DNA from: Viola odorata
Taxonomy: Eukaryota > Streptophyta > Magnoliopsida > Malpighiales > Violaceae
DNA: 64,000 bases
Direction: 5' to 3'
NCBI GenBank assembly: GCA_963691705.1
Contig: OY829540.1
Coordinates: forward strand, 4,788,001-4,852,000
The notes below the pieces were generated by a model. The model was given only the letters and a program-made list of their open reading frames with translations. It was not told where the DNA came from and ran no database searches. Positions 1 through 13,410 of the stretch are shown piece by piece. Made by a program: the position numbers and the translations under genes. Each line of letters starts with the position of its first letter. Within the stretch, counting starts at the first letter, position 1.

Positions 1-2985
1 TAGCTGTCAGATGACATTGGAATTATTACAGATCCTACCATACCACACCAAACGGGCCTAACAATTTGTCCACATTGTATTCAGATTCATGAATTACTTG
101 ATGCTCCCCAATTATTATTATTAGTTTAGAACAGTTATTAAATTGTTTTTATTAATTTGATATTTAAAAAGTCTGGTCAACGAAATGAGCACTAGACTCA
201 GTGACCGTTTTGTGGCACCAGAACGATCTTCAAGATTAATCAAGAAAAGAAAGAAATGAGAGCGCAAAAAAGATAGATGTGCTCCTCCAGTAGAGAACAC
301 GAACAATCATGCAGCATAATTATATATAACACGTTGCTGTACACGGTTAAAATCATTGACCACAGTAAATTACTCATCAAATAACCCAATAGCAATCTCT
401 TTTTTCCACAAATTAGAAAAATTATTAATTCAAACTCGAAATCTAGCTCTTTCATTCTTGTTCACCTTAGGTCTCATTTTCATGCCCTCCGGTCATGAAA
501 ATAATCTTCTTCGAACATCACTCGGTCCCCATCTAATATTTGTTTACGGGATGACTATGATGATTACAAGTGGTGGTGAAAGATGGGAAGGAATCTTAGA
601 AAAGGAAAGGGGGGGTAAAAGAAGTTAAAACCCCTTTCTTCGACAATCAATCCTGAATCAGGGAAGATGAAAAGAGGTGGTGACACTAACTAGAGCTTAA
701 AAAGGGTCTTACACTCTTGCTGGGATTCTATAATTCACTTTTAGGGGTATTGATGATTTCCTTAAATTGCGCCATACTTTTCAAAGCTTTTTAATGGAAT
801 TGATGTGTTTGCAATTGCGTACCTTTATGTACTGCTCTGCTCTGGTTTCTTTCTTCTGCTTTAAAAATGCATCTAGAACAAGCACAACAAGACCAAAATA
901 TCCAAATCCCCATAAAGTGACGATACCGCTTCTTCTCATACATCCTCTGCAGTCAGATGCACCATCCATTGTCATGTATCATCATCATCCTATTTATGTG
1001 CATCACAAGCCAAAATCCACATCATCTCCTTTAAATAACTTGCTTCACCAAGATAAGGTATGTATAAAACATACCTATTTTTGTCACCCTGTCCCCAATT
1101 CAAACTTGTTACAATTTATTCATATCTACAAAATAATCATCACATCAAAATCCTATCTCAAAGCAAGTGGGATAGGGCTGTGGCACTCCGTTCTTATTAA
1201 CCTTAGGTTCCCATCGATGGTTAAGTACTATTAATAAGTTTAATTCAAAACCAATTTATAAACAAAATTGAACTAGTGCAGGTCTTGGTTTCAAGTCCCT
1301 AGCTCAGTGGTATTTCTTGTAAAGTACATAGCGCTAGGACTTGGTTTCAAGTCCCTAGCTTTGCGACCTATCGATGGCAAGAGAGAAAAAGAAACTAGTG
1401 GCCATGAGAATCTTGCTTACAAACCTAAAGCTGAAAGCTAAGCTAGTTGACTTCACAAAACTCACCCTGATAGCTCAGTTGAAACTACAGAAGTACCTCA
1501 TCGCCTTCATTGGCCAAGGATTGATTTTTGTTGACAGATTGGAAGTACCTTTCCTCTCCATAAAGTAGGCTGAAAGAAATAATTTCAATTGCTGATCATA
1601 CGAGATTAACACCAAAGCAAATGAACAGAACAGGCCAAACATTTCCACATCAGGGGCTAAAGGTTGTGGTGTGCAAGCATAATGATAAAATGGAGAAGTC
1701 AAAGTTCACAGCAAGTTAATTAAGTAAACTTATTTGATCTCTGCAGAAAGAGCAAGCATAGTCTAAATTATACTTATGCTACGTCTGCGTGACAGGAGGA
1801 GCTTTCACATGGACAATGCTCATACTGCTGTCGCCTAGTTTTGGGATATACTTAGCATGAGCTTCTGGCTATAGTTCTCATTGGACAGTTATATTTGGTT
1901 AGCATATCTTTTGCTTAGAACTAAGGGCTAAACAAGTATATTGCGGTTATTTCTCAAGACAACTTTGTTCTAACTACAGGTTTATAAGGGACTTTAAAGC
2001 TCTCCTTTTCTGTTCCACCTTTAATCCATGCAAGTCTTAGCCTATTTTCTGCCACGAATTGTTTTTCCTCTTTCCACCCTAGATCAACATGACATGCAGA
2101 GCATATGCATGAAGTATTCAGAAGTATCAACAAGCAGAGAGACAACAATTTGAATAGGAAAAACCGTCATTTATTTTTTCTGCATTTCTGCATTTCTCTG
2201 CAGCCATACAATAGAAACACCTCCTCCTTCCTCTTTTTGTTCATCCGTCTCCACAAACGTAGTGACAACTTCAACAATTTATGTCCATTTTCATGAATAT
2301 CAGTAGCAACAGTACAAAACTATGATTTGAACGTGCCTCTGCTCTTTATATCATCTCAGGATAGCTCACAGTACTGAATATAATCTTCCTCGTATTTTGC
2401 CAATACTACCTCCAAAAGATTTCACAGACCACATAATCAAATACACAGGAATTTCAGATTCAGTAACGAAACAACTCAGGATCTTTGGATTAAGTTCAAA
2501 ACTTCAAATACAAAATCAATCATCAAAATTTTACTGAGGTTCAACCATACACAGACGAAGTTTGTGAGTTAACTCTATGCTTGAAGTGAAAAACTATAGC
2601 ACAGACTAGTAATACAAAACACAATTATAAAGATTGGCATCCTCAGCGTCTCATGAGGTAGATCAACTATTAAGAACTGGAAGGAAAGCATTCAACAGCT
2701 TAATTTAGATACCTGTTGCTACTTTAATACGCTGAAAATCATCAAGCTCTTGAATATAAAAGCATAATAGTGACAATGGAAGGACTGATTTGGCCAAATG
2801 CCACAAACTTTTGGTGCATATTTCACCAATAGGTTCCCACTATAGGCCTAATCCATTTGTTAGTTATCACCGAAGACCGAAGAAATCATCCAGATCAATG
2901 TAGCGTCGAAGAAGAAGCTTAAGAGAAGTAAAATGACAGGTTGCCACAATTTACCAATGTTGTAAACATAGAAATTGCAAGAACT
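1..2985. other. Gene-poor stretch, no supported gene
   Basis: Both strands were read. Only short frames without recognisable domains are present. A 21-base phrase beginning cttggtttcaag occurs twice, near 1284 and 1339, as a short direct repeat. A minus-strand frame at 781-975 could encode a 64-residue peptide with one hydrophobic segment, but nothing supports it. No tRNA or rRNA was recognised. Confidence 0.5.
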
Positions 2986-2988
2986 ATT

Positions 2989-4663
<1,675 letters not shown>

Positions 4664-4664
4664 C

Positions 4665-7600
4665 GTCTACTTCCTCGGTAGGGGAAGCGGAGCGACAGAC
4701 GGCAGACTCTGGTCAGCTGCCAGTTTTGCAAATTAGACCAATAAAAACTGGGCAAAAGTTGTTAGCAGGCTTTTGTTGGTCTAGGCCCGTTTATTGTCAA
4801 CATCATTAAACTAAAATAGGCCCAAGCCCAGGTAAAAGGTTCAAATTCCTTTGTTAAATGTAGAGCTTTCTTACAAAGTTGCATGCTGTTGAGTGATACA
4901 AAAAGGACTTGTTACAAATAAATTTAGAGTTATAAATTATGATGTAAATTGCATAGATTAATACTCCTCGTTTTATATAAAAAGTATTTCACTCCTCATT
5001 TTTTATATATGAATATATTATAATTAATAGAATACTCGATTGTGGAAAAGGAAAATATAATACCAATAAGTGTGTAATTATGGGACCTTTTATGACAAAA
5101 ATAATAATAAAAAATTGAAAGTTAAAGGAGTTTGTCTCCATTAAAGATTTTTGTCACGGTAGAAGCTTAGAATGTCAAACAAACATTATATCGAGGTCTA
5201 GATGAGACCAAAAAATTATTTGGGATTAAAATAATTATTTCGAAAAATGTTGACCTGAAATCCAAATTTGAAAAACAAAAAACAGTTGACTACCAATGAC
5301 CAAAAAGTGTGTTCCCTTCCTTGACGTTTCTATACTATCAGACACAATAAAGCTTTATGTACAGATGATTGCTGCTGAGGATTTATGGCTTTGGTTGAGA
5401 TTTAAGAAGACCTTTTTTTGTGATGTAGAGCTAGAATCAGCTAATGGGAAGCCTAATTTGAAGTTTGTAAATAAAATGTTGCTAATTCAGACTTATAGAC
5501 TGCAAAATGTTACTACTATGTATGAAGTTTGATTTACTTTTATGAATTTCTCCACCTGTTTATCTTACTAATCAGGAACCCCAACTCCATTGGATTTGGA
5601 GCTAAATGCATTCTTATGGCCAGGCTACCAGAAACATGGGACATTGGGCCTGGGCCTTTTCTAGGCCTGGCTATCTTTAAATGTAGTTGCTTTAAGAAAA
5701 ATTAGACCCGTCTATGAATGTATTTATTAAGTAAAGAGGACATGTTACTAGCTTGCTACATCCGCAAACATTAATATTTTATAATTTTTATTTGAATTCC
5801 AGATAAGATATTAATAATAGAAAATAATTTTTGAAAAATTTAAAAATTAGAAATGAATTAAATTAAACAATTTGAACTATTTGAGACATTTGTAAATATA
5901 AAAATTTATTAAAAATAATTGCGCAATCGTTTACTTTAAACTAGAAAAATAAATAAAAAACTCATCTTATTATTTTTATTTAAATAATATTATCTTTCAT
6001 AAAATAAGGATAGTTTACTTAATGGGAAAATTAAAATTTGAATAATACTTGAAAATAGTAAAGTAAATTTGTAATTTATAAATATATTTAGGAGTAATAT
6101 TTGAATATGGACTCGCAATTATGACATTCAATAATAATATGTTACACATGCTTTTTATTTTTAAACCTCTAATAAGACATCACTGGTGTGTCGCTTTCAA
6201 AACAAATACCGGCTTAATTGCCTTGTAATCAAGTTGCTTTCTTTCTTATATAAAAAAAATATTTTAATTAGTTAAAATTTACACACAGAAAGGTATTTTG
6301 GTCAATATAAATAATATTAAGAAAATGTAGAGTGGAAGTGAACACTAATCGCAAAGAAGAACAAGTAATTGGGCTATTACAACCACTAAAGCCCAAAAGG
6401 TGCAGGAAAAGACAAAACCACCCTTAAATAACCGCCTTCGTCCTCCCTCACTGCTTCACTTTCACTGTCGTCAGCGTCAGCAGCAGCAGTACCTCCACAG
6501 TCCACACCTATCTGCTTCTTCTCCAACTGCCGAAAACAGAAAGAGGAAAAAAAAAGGGTGAAGTTATAATTATCTCCTGGAATATGCATCTCCCCTGCTT
6601 CTCATAAAAGAAAAACAAATAGTGGGTTTGGATGAGCCCAATTTTGACCCCCAAAAAAAAGGTAGCTCAATTGACACAATAAACAAGCAGAAGTCCCTTC
6701 AGTGCCATTCTACATTAGTCACTTGTCAATTTAACCGCGGAATTCTGACTCACAATATTCAAATTCGAAACTTAATCTATTTCTAATTTGCAGGATGTAT
6801 AATTGAGCTATTTGTACTCATCTTTTATTTTCTTGTTTTTATGTCTTCTTCAACTTTTTTTCTTTTTTCTTTTTCCTTTTTCGTGGGAAAAAGACATGTT
6901 CCGTTGTAGTTGTAGATGTGAAAAATGGACTCCAGGGCGCGTTGTAGATTTTGGTTAAACAAGGTGTGGATGTTTCACTAAAAAATAAAACGAAGTGGAT
7001 GTGGGCAAGTGTTGAACAATTGTAGTGGACTTGAGCCCAATTCATATGAAGCGGCCCAACTCCCCTCAAACCCACTTGGGACATACTGAGATTGAACAAG
7101 ACCAGCAAGCTGGGTTAGATTTGATTGAAAAAAATTTAAAACACGAGGATTAAATTACATACATATCATTCTTATGAAGTACTAGTTGGAGTAACCCTTT
7201 ATGAAGTAAATTTTGGGTATTGAACAAGCTAAGGATATTTCTTCTTCTTTTTTGCGGGAGAGGGGGAGGCTCCATTTTCCGAGTCTCTAGTCTTGGATTC
7301 GATTGACGTGAATAATATTTGTAATATATAGCTCAATTTAACTATATAAGGGGAAAAAAACTAATAAAATTTTCCTGCTACATTGATTGTTGTTTGTTGG
7401 AACGATTTTTCTCTTAAATAGTAAAGTATTTTAAATATATGTAAATTTTCTAATTGTGAAAAATTCACACCAATAATCTTAATTGTGAAAAATAAATTGT
7501 AAATAATTTTGGTTCAAAGAATTCAAGTCATGATATTATAGACCTAGGACCAAAAACCAATAGGGCAAACCGCATCCGGCACCACAATTTGGGCATTTGG

Positions 7601-10429
7601 AATTCAGGTTCAAACTTGTGAGCTGACCATGGGTTTTGAACATTTCTCTAATCTTATTATACAAGGTTTGAAGTTCTAATGATACCGATGGAAGTGTGCG
7701 GTGAGTAAAGATCTCTAATTAGTCCATCTTATTATACAAGGTTGTCATTTTTAACTACTAATGCAGGCTGTAACCAGTAGAGGTCTCAGCAATTCGCAAG
7801 TGCCGCACAAGGCAAGGAGCAAAGGAGGAAAAAGGAAATATATAATTTAATAAGGGGATAACTCTTATTTTTTATTTAATGGATGACAAAAACATTATCT
7901 CCTTCAAGTTTGGAACTCCCCCGTCATCACCACCGCCACCTATTCCATTGATATTCCCAAGAAAATGAAACAGTACCCACCTCCCCTTAAACAAGACAAA
8001 AAATGGCCATACCATTCACTTCTTCATATGTCCATTTCATAACAAAGTAATAATGCAATTAAATCAACCTCTCCCATATATCCCTGGCTCGGTTAGTTTC
8101 CCATTTTCTCCTCTCTTCAATTTCAAGTTTCAAACCCATTAATTACCCCACCGGCCTCTTAAGTCTCTGCCCCTCCTTTTTGGAACAAGCCAAAAATTCA
8201 TATTATTAATTTTGAATTGAAAAACCATTTAAAGAATAAATCACCCAGTTGCATGCACTGCAAAGAATTTGTGCTCTGCTAAAGTTCTAATATTCTACTG
8301 ATTTTCTTGCCATATTCTGTACTGTATTTAGTGTTTACGGTCTCCTAGCAACTACTCCACCGCGTCGCGCTCGATCACATATTTCAACTTTTATTTTTCT
8401 TATTTTTTTAATCTAATTTGTTATGTTAATAAAAATATATTAAAAAGAGGTTGATTTAACTGTCGATATAACTCCACGTTAATATAAATAGTCAGATTAG
8501 CACAACCATTCAAATACAACGCTAAATCTAGATGAAAATAAAACGAGAAATCTAATTAATAAAAATAAATAAAGTATATAGCCTAAAAATATGTTTAGCC
8601 ATAAGATGGTCCTCTAGTCTAATGCCAATTGCCAATTTGCAACTAAACGAGTTTTCAATATTTGCGTCGCCACCCCTTTCCATTAGAAAATTTTAAAATG
8701 CACCCGAAAGTTGACTCTGACGTCAGGGCCAATGTTTACAGTTCTCTCTCCTTTTTTATGTTAATTTTTCATTCGAGTAAGTTAAAAAAAAAACTACTCC
8801 ATCATTTATAAAATATTTCACTTAATTTTTATTATTTTAAATATTATAATATTAATTTTATAATTATTTTAAATTTTAAATTTTAATCTTCATAATAATT
8901 AAAAAAATTAAAAATAGTAAAAGAGTTCAGAAAAAATATGCAAATTTAAGAAAAAATGTAAGAAATATAAACAGAAAAAAATGAGATTATTTATTAAAAA
9001 AATGTAAAAATTAAAAATTAAAAACAAATTATAAATAAAATTTAACCTTATTTTTTTTCATTCTTTTAACTTTTTAATTACTAAAAGGATAAAAATTATA
9101 AAATTAATTTTGCTAGATCTTAAACTATAAGGAGTTAAATGAAATATTTTATAAACTATAAATTTTTTATATATGTGTTACCTTTTTCTTTTTTTGTCCA
9201 CGGGGATGGGGACGCTTAAACCTCGTATACTTTCGTGGAAGGAAAGATGACGTGGTGGCTGATTTGGCGGCCCTAAGTTAAAACGACGGTCGAACGATAA
9301 ACGATTGACGTGGAGTCGTGGACGTGATGAAATTGGTAGTTGTCGTCGATTGACAAATTTCTCCTCTGCTTTGAATCTGGTTCTAGCTTGTGGATTTAAG
9401 TGGTCTCAAAAACTTTCCACTTTTTTATGGAGAACCTTTTTATTTTCAAGGGATTTACATTTTTAAAACAAAAATCTGTACTTATTTGACTGAGTGCTAT
9501 TTAATTTTTTATTCACTAATATGCTTACTAATAGTAGTTAAGTTTAGAGTTAAACAAGTAAAAATAATGCTATAGATAGTCTGTGGTTTATAATGATCAC
9601 TTTTCGCTACTTAATTTTAAAAATTAATAATATTTTTTTAGTTATATACGATTGAATTTATACCTAACCTGAAAAATATGTAAAAATATTTCTTTTTTCT
9701 CTTAAAAAACTATTTATTTGTATTAAAAGATATATTTATTTTAGTTATAATAAACAAAGTATTAACATAATGAGAAATTGTAGGATTGATGTCACAAGTT
9801 GGAAGATTTTAAAATCATTGACTTCTTTTCAAAAAAAATTATATAATATGGTGTGTCAAAAAAATATTCAGACCCGATTAATTAACACATAATATATTAA
9901 AGTTTGAATGTCGACTTAAGCAGTTTTTTTTACGGTAAAAATTTAACCAAAAAGATAGCTGTGTTGGGGCAAATTGTATTGGTTAAAACTTAAAATAATT
10001 GACTCACTAATTTTATTTGGTTAATTTAAATTTATTTATGTATATTTTTTATTATTTATTGTTTACTCAAATTTGGCTATTCGTTCTGCGTACGGCCTTT
10101 TGTTTTCTCTTACATAGCAATGTGATGCCCAAAAGAAGGCACCAACGGTTCAACGCTATTAATCTACATCAAATACATTATGGGCTCAAATTTCAAAACC
10201 ATAGGCATTATGAGAATGGTAAATTCGTCCTTCAGTGAACATGACAGATGACAGAAAATCTCGCTCCGATAGCTCAAGTTGAATTTGACCGATCAAGGTC
10301 CAAGCTCTGACGTTAATCTAATGATTTAATAACATTTTTGGTTTCCGTGGTGAGTAATTTTGTAAAATTTGATCATTGTTTGATCTGGCTGTCATGATAT
10401 AGTATCATTAGTTAATGAGTTCCTTTCAT
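4665..10429. other. AT-rich intergenic region without a supported gene
   Basis: Long A/T tracts dominate, and no domain was recognised on either strand. Around 8780-9165 an AT-rich block has loosely inverted ends (a phrase containing ataaaatatttcact near the left, its approximate complement near the right), suggesting an old foldback MITE. A minus-strand frame at 6386-6589 and a plus-strand frame at 5296-5532 gave no recognisable family. Boundaries and content are not resolved further. Confidence 0.45.
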
Positions 10430-10447
10430 GACTTACAACCGACTTTT
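10430..10447. repeat. LINE target-site duplication, left copy
   Basis: The 18-base phrase GACTTACAACCGACTTTT occurs here and again at 12178-12195, exactly bracketing the LINE. The right part merges with the element's poly(T) run, so the inner border is uncertain by a few bases. Confidence 0.88.
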
Positions 10448-12177
10448 TTTTTTTATAAAAGAGAAAAGGCTTAAAAGCCTTATATTACATCATGGATAGA
10501 ACCCCCTCTGTCACCATTGTACATCATGGTTAAACTCGGAGGAACAAAATCAAACCACTGAAAATCTAAATCTTGCACAAACACTAAATTGGCTAGCCCA
10601 TCCGCTACCCAATTAGTTTCGCGGAAAACATGAATAACTCGATAAGCACAACCAGGAGTGCGGAGAAGGTCCTTGATCTGACGAACCAAATCCATGTTCG
10701 CTATCGGAAAAGAACGATATCTATTGATTGCATGCACGACACTAGCATTGTCACATTGGATTTCCAGGTTGGTCCATCCTCGCTCAAACGCCATCTGAAT
10801 ACCATGAACCATGGCCCATAGTTCTGCTCGATGGGCAGAACATTGTCCTAATTCAACAGAAAAACCGCCTAGCCAAAGGCCATCCTTGTCCCTAAAGCAG
10901 CCTCCACCCGCAGAACGTTGCGAAGTCTGACGATAAGCACCATCTGTATTAATAGTGATTTTACCATCTTGGGCCGCGATCCAACGTCCCGAAGGGGTCC
11001 TGTCAATGCAGCCTCCTCCATTGCTAGCCCCAACCGTTGAAGAAGCCAAAACAGCAGTGGCCGCAGCTTTGATAGTAGCAACTTTAGTCATAACTGGCAC
11101 GTGAATGTCTTTGAAGACAAGATCGTTACGCCACTTCCATAACCACCAGCAGGCAAGGCCAAAGATAAGGCTCCAATTACTGTAAGGATCGGTTGTTCTT
11201 CTCCCATTCAAATTATCCGCCAACCAGTCCCGCAGAGACCCATGTTGACACCTATCCCAAACCGCCGGAGTACCCAACTGGCGCCAAAAGGACTTAGCAG
11301 AAGGGCAATCTCGAAGGATATGCTCAACCGACTCCTCCTCCAACCCGCAACATGGGCATAAGGAATTATCACTGAAATGCCGCCGACAACGCTCTTGGTT
11401 TGTCATCAAACGTTTATGGCACACCAACCATAAAAACAAACGAACCCTCTGAGGTCCAGCCCATTTCCATGGCATGGTCCACATACGATCTAGCGGGCCA
11501 TCCTTAACTCCAGCTAGAAGAGTATAAGCCGAAGCTACGGTGAAATCCCCACTTGACGACAGGCGCCAGTAACGTTGATCGTTACCCAAGAACTGAGCAG
11601 GAGGACAACAGCTGAAGATGTGAGAAACAATCTCCTCATCAAGATGAAAGCGCAACAAAGATAAGTTCCACCTGCCATCCGGGAGAACAACTGTAGACAA
11701 ACGCCAGTCTCTGATGTTGAACGGGATCTCAACATTCAGCAAATCACATAGAGGTGTGTCTCCTGCCCAGCTATCGTACCAAAAGGATATGTCATGCCCA
11801 TCTCCAATGGACCAACTTGAATAAGTCCGAACTAAATCCCACATATGGCAAATCTCGCGCCAAATAGATGAACCGTTGCGAACCCTTAGGTGGATCGGCA
11901 TCTCCCCCAAGTTAACATTGTACTTTCCGCCCAACACAGAAGCCCAAAGACTGTGTGGTTCAGTTATAAAACGCCAAGCAAGTTTTGCAATAAATGCCTT
12001 GTTGAACGTTTTAAGGCGTTTTATTCCTAGCCCCCCTTCTGTTTTTGGTTTGCAAGCTGTCTCCCAATCGATGAGGTGGACCTTTCTCTCTCCATTGCCA
12101 CCCCCCCAAATGAAATCCCTACTGAGCCGCTCGATCTTCTCACAGATGCTAACCGGGATCACACACGCCTGGAGTGC
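10448..12177 (-). mobile_element. 5'-truncated LINE (non-LTR retrotransposon)
   Basis: About 1.73 kb inserted on the minus strand. The poly(A) tail appears as the T run ending near 10454. The other end stops inside the coding region of ORF2, as expected when target-primed reverse transcription aborts. Identical 18-base flanks (10430-10447 and 12178-12195) are the target-site duplication. The reading frame is open from the truncation point through the stop codon, and the flanks are still identical, so the insertion looks recent. Plant L1-type LINEs end ORF2 with an RNase H domain, as here. Confidence 0.93.
10480..12162 (-). pseudogene. LINE ORF2 C-terminal fragment: zf-RVT and RNase H
   Basis: The 560-codon open frame is the 3' half of a LINE ORF2. 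The N-terminal part reads like the tail of the reverse transcriptase region (ICEKIERLSRDFIWGG). Next comes the zinc-binding zf-RVT segment around residues 230-300, with KWAGPQRVRLFLWL and a CPCC...H...C pattern. The last 150 residues form an RNase H domain of the RVT_3 type: acidic residues are visible in NTDGAYR, AELWAMVHG, QCDNASVV and NWVADGLA, matching the D-E-D-D catalytic set. The endonuclease and the polymerase core are missing because of 5' truncation. The methionine at 12162 is not a native start, because the frame is already open upstream to the edge of the element. Confidence 0.92.
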
Positions 12178-12195
12178 GACTTACAACCGACTTTT
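12178..12195. repeat. LINE target-site duplication, right copy
   Basis: GACTTACAACCGACTTTT, identical to 10430-10447. Confidence 0.9.
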
Positions 12196-12896
12196 ACAAT
12201 GACGTATCAGTTTTAATACAGAAAAAAATATTAAATCATAATAAGTCTAAATTAAACAAATTCACCTTATTATAGGGAGGAAAATAAACAAATTTATTCT
12301 ACCGTAAAGATCAAATAGAACAAATATATAGCACATTAATCGACATGTCAACACTGTAACGAGAGACTAACTACATTAGTTAGTTATGTTGATGATAAAG
12401 TATCAATAAAGTTTTAAATTCGAATCATATCTTTTACTATCATACAAAAGAAACCTACATATGTAGTAAGTTTTATATAAAAAAGTGCATCGTATTGTTA
12501 TTAATCTCATACTATATCGATCGACCTACGTCCTATCCTAATAGAAAAAACAAGATAGAAAATATGTTATAATATTTCGATTTCTATCTCGGTTCATACT
12601 GATCAGTATGGACGGTACGTCCCATCCTAATACTAAAATAGTAAACTAAAACAAATTGGGTCCATGACATTTCTTTCTGGTCTTTATCTTGACCTGCTGT
12701 TTCTTGTTCCATTTTTATAAAATGAAGTTTTTGGATTTAATTTCCATTTTTAGAGAATTCACCGGCTCATCTGAGTCATCTCATTCTCGCTCACCCTTGG
12801 CCTTACCACCACCATGGATAAACTCTAACCATGGTTCTCATGCTTATCTCATTATCTGATTTAACTATGGTTAACCAGTTACCCCCACCTAAACCC
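12196..12896. other. Intergenic DNA and distal PEPCK promoter region
   Basis: No gene was recognised. The stretch lies upstream of the PEP carboxykinase leader. A TTTAAAAA phrase at about 12897-12904 followed by a pyrimidine-rich tract is the best candidate core promoter. No specific regulatory element could be assigned. Confidence 0.35.
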
Positions 12897-13099
12897 TTTA
12901 AAAAGCCCTCCTCCCCCTCCATTTTCCTCCTCACCTCTTCCTATTTTCCTTTCATCAAAACCCAAAGAGAAAATCCGCTTATGGTCGTTTTTTCTTGATA
13001 ATAATCTCCCATTTCACTTTAGTTTTTTTCTATTTTCTTTTCTTTTCTTTTTCCCTGTCACTACCTTTCAATCTTCAGCTACATCTTCCAATCACCAGG

Positions 13100-13402
13100 T
13101 TAGATGAACAAATTTCTTGTAGACTGATCACTTTTGTTTCTTTTATCAAATTAAAAAGTGATATGTTTTATAAAGAGAATGTTAGGTTTCCATTTCGAAT
13201 CAATTGATCATCTCGAGTGGAACATATGTGTTCAGATAATTGTGGAAATTAATCCCAGTGACTTGAAAATGCAAATTGTGACAGTTGTATTTTGTTACAT
13301 TTAGTTGTAACCATTCATCACCATCATTTTGTTAAATTAAAAACGATTTTAATTTTATCGTTGTTAGTATTTGGTTTATTTATTTTTGTGTGTGGGCCAC
13401 AG
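13100..13402 (+). other. Probable intron in the PEPCK 5' UTR
   Basis: A pyrimidine-rich leader runs to CACCAG|GTTAG, and the segment ends in GGGCCACAG eight bases before the PEPCK start codon. Together these look like a 5' UTR intron with GT and AG borders. It is inferred from consensus sites only; a transcript would settle it. Confidence 0.55.
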
Positions 13403-13410
13403 GTTGAGAA

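Noticed and set aside
781..975. Minus-strand 64-residue frame with one hydrophobic segment and a GTACGC donor-like site
   Set aside because: No recognisable family, no partner exon and no supporting promoter; chance frame in AT-rich DNA is as likely.
767..1234. Plus-strand 155-residue frame
   Set aside because: Composition follows base composition, there are no domain motifs, and it overlaps the minus-strand frame.
5296..5532. Plus-strand 78-residue frame
   Set aside because: Unrecognised, flanked by AT-rich DNA, with no plausible splicing context.
6386..6589. Minus-strand frame with GGTAAADADDSESEAVREDEGG
   Set aside because: Looks like a terminal exon with an acidic tail, but no upstream exon could be found and the family is unknown.
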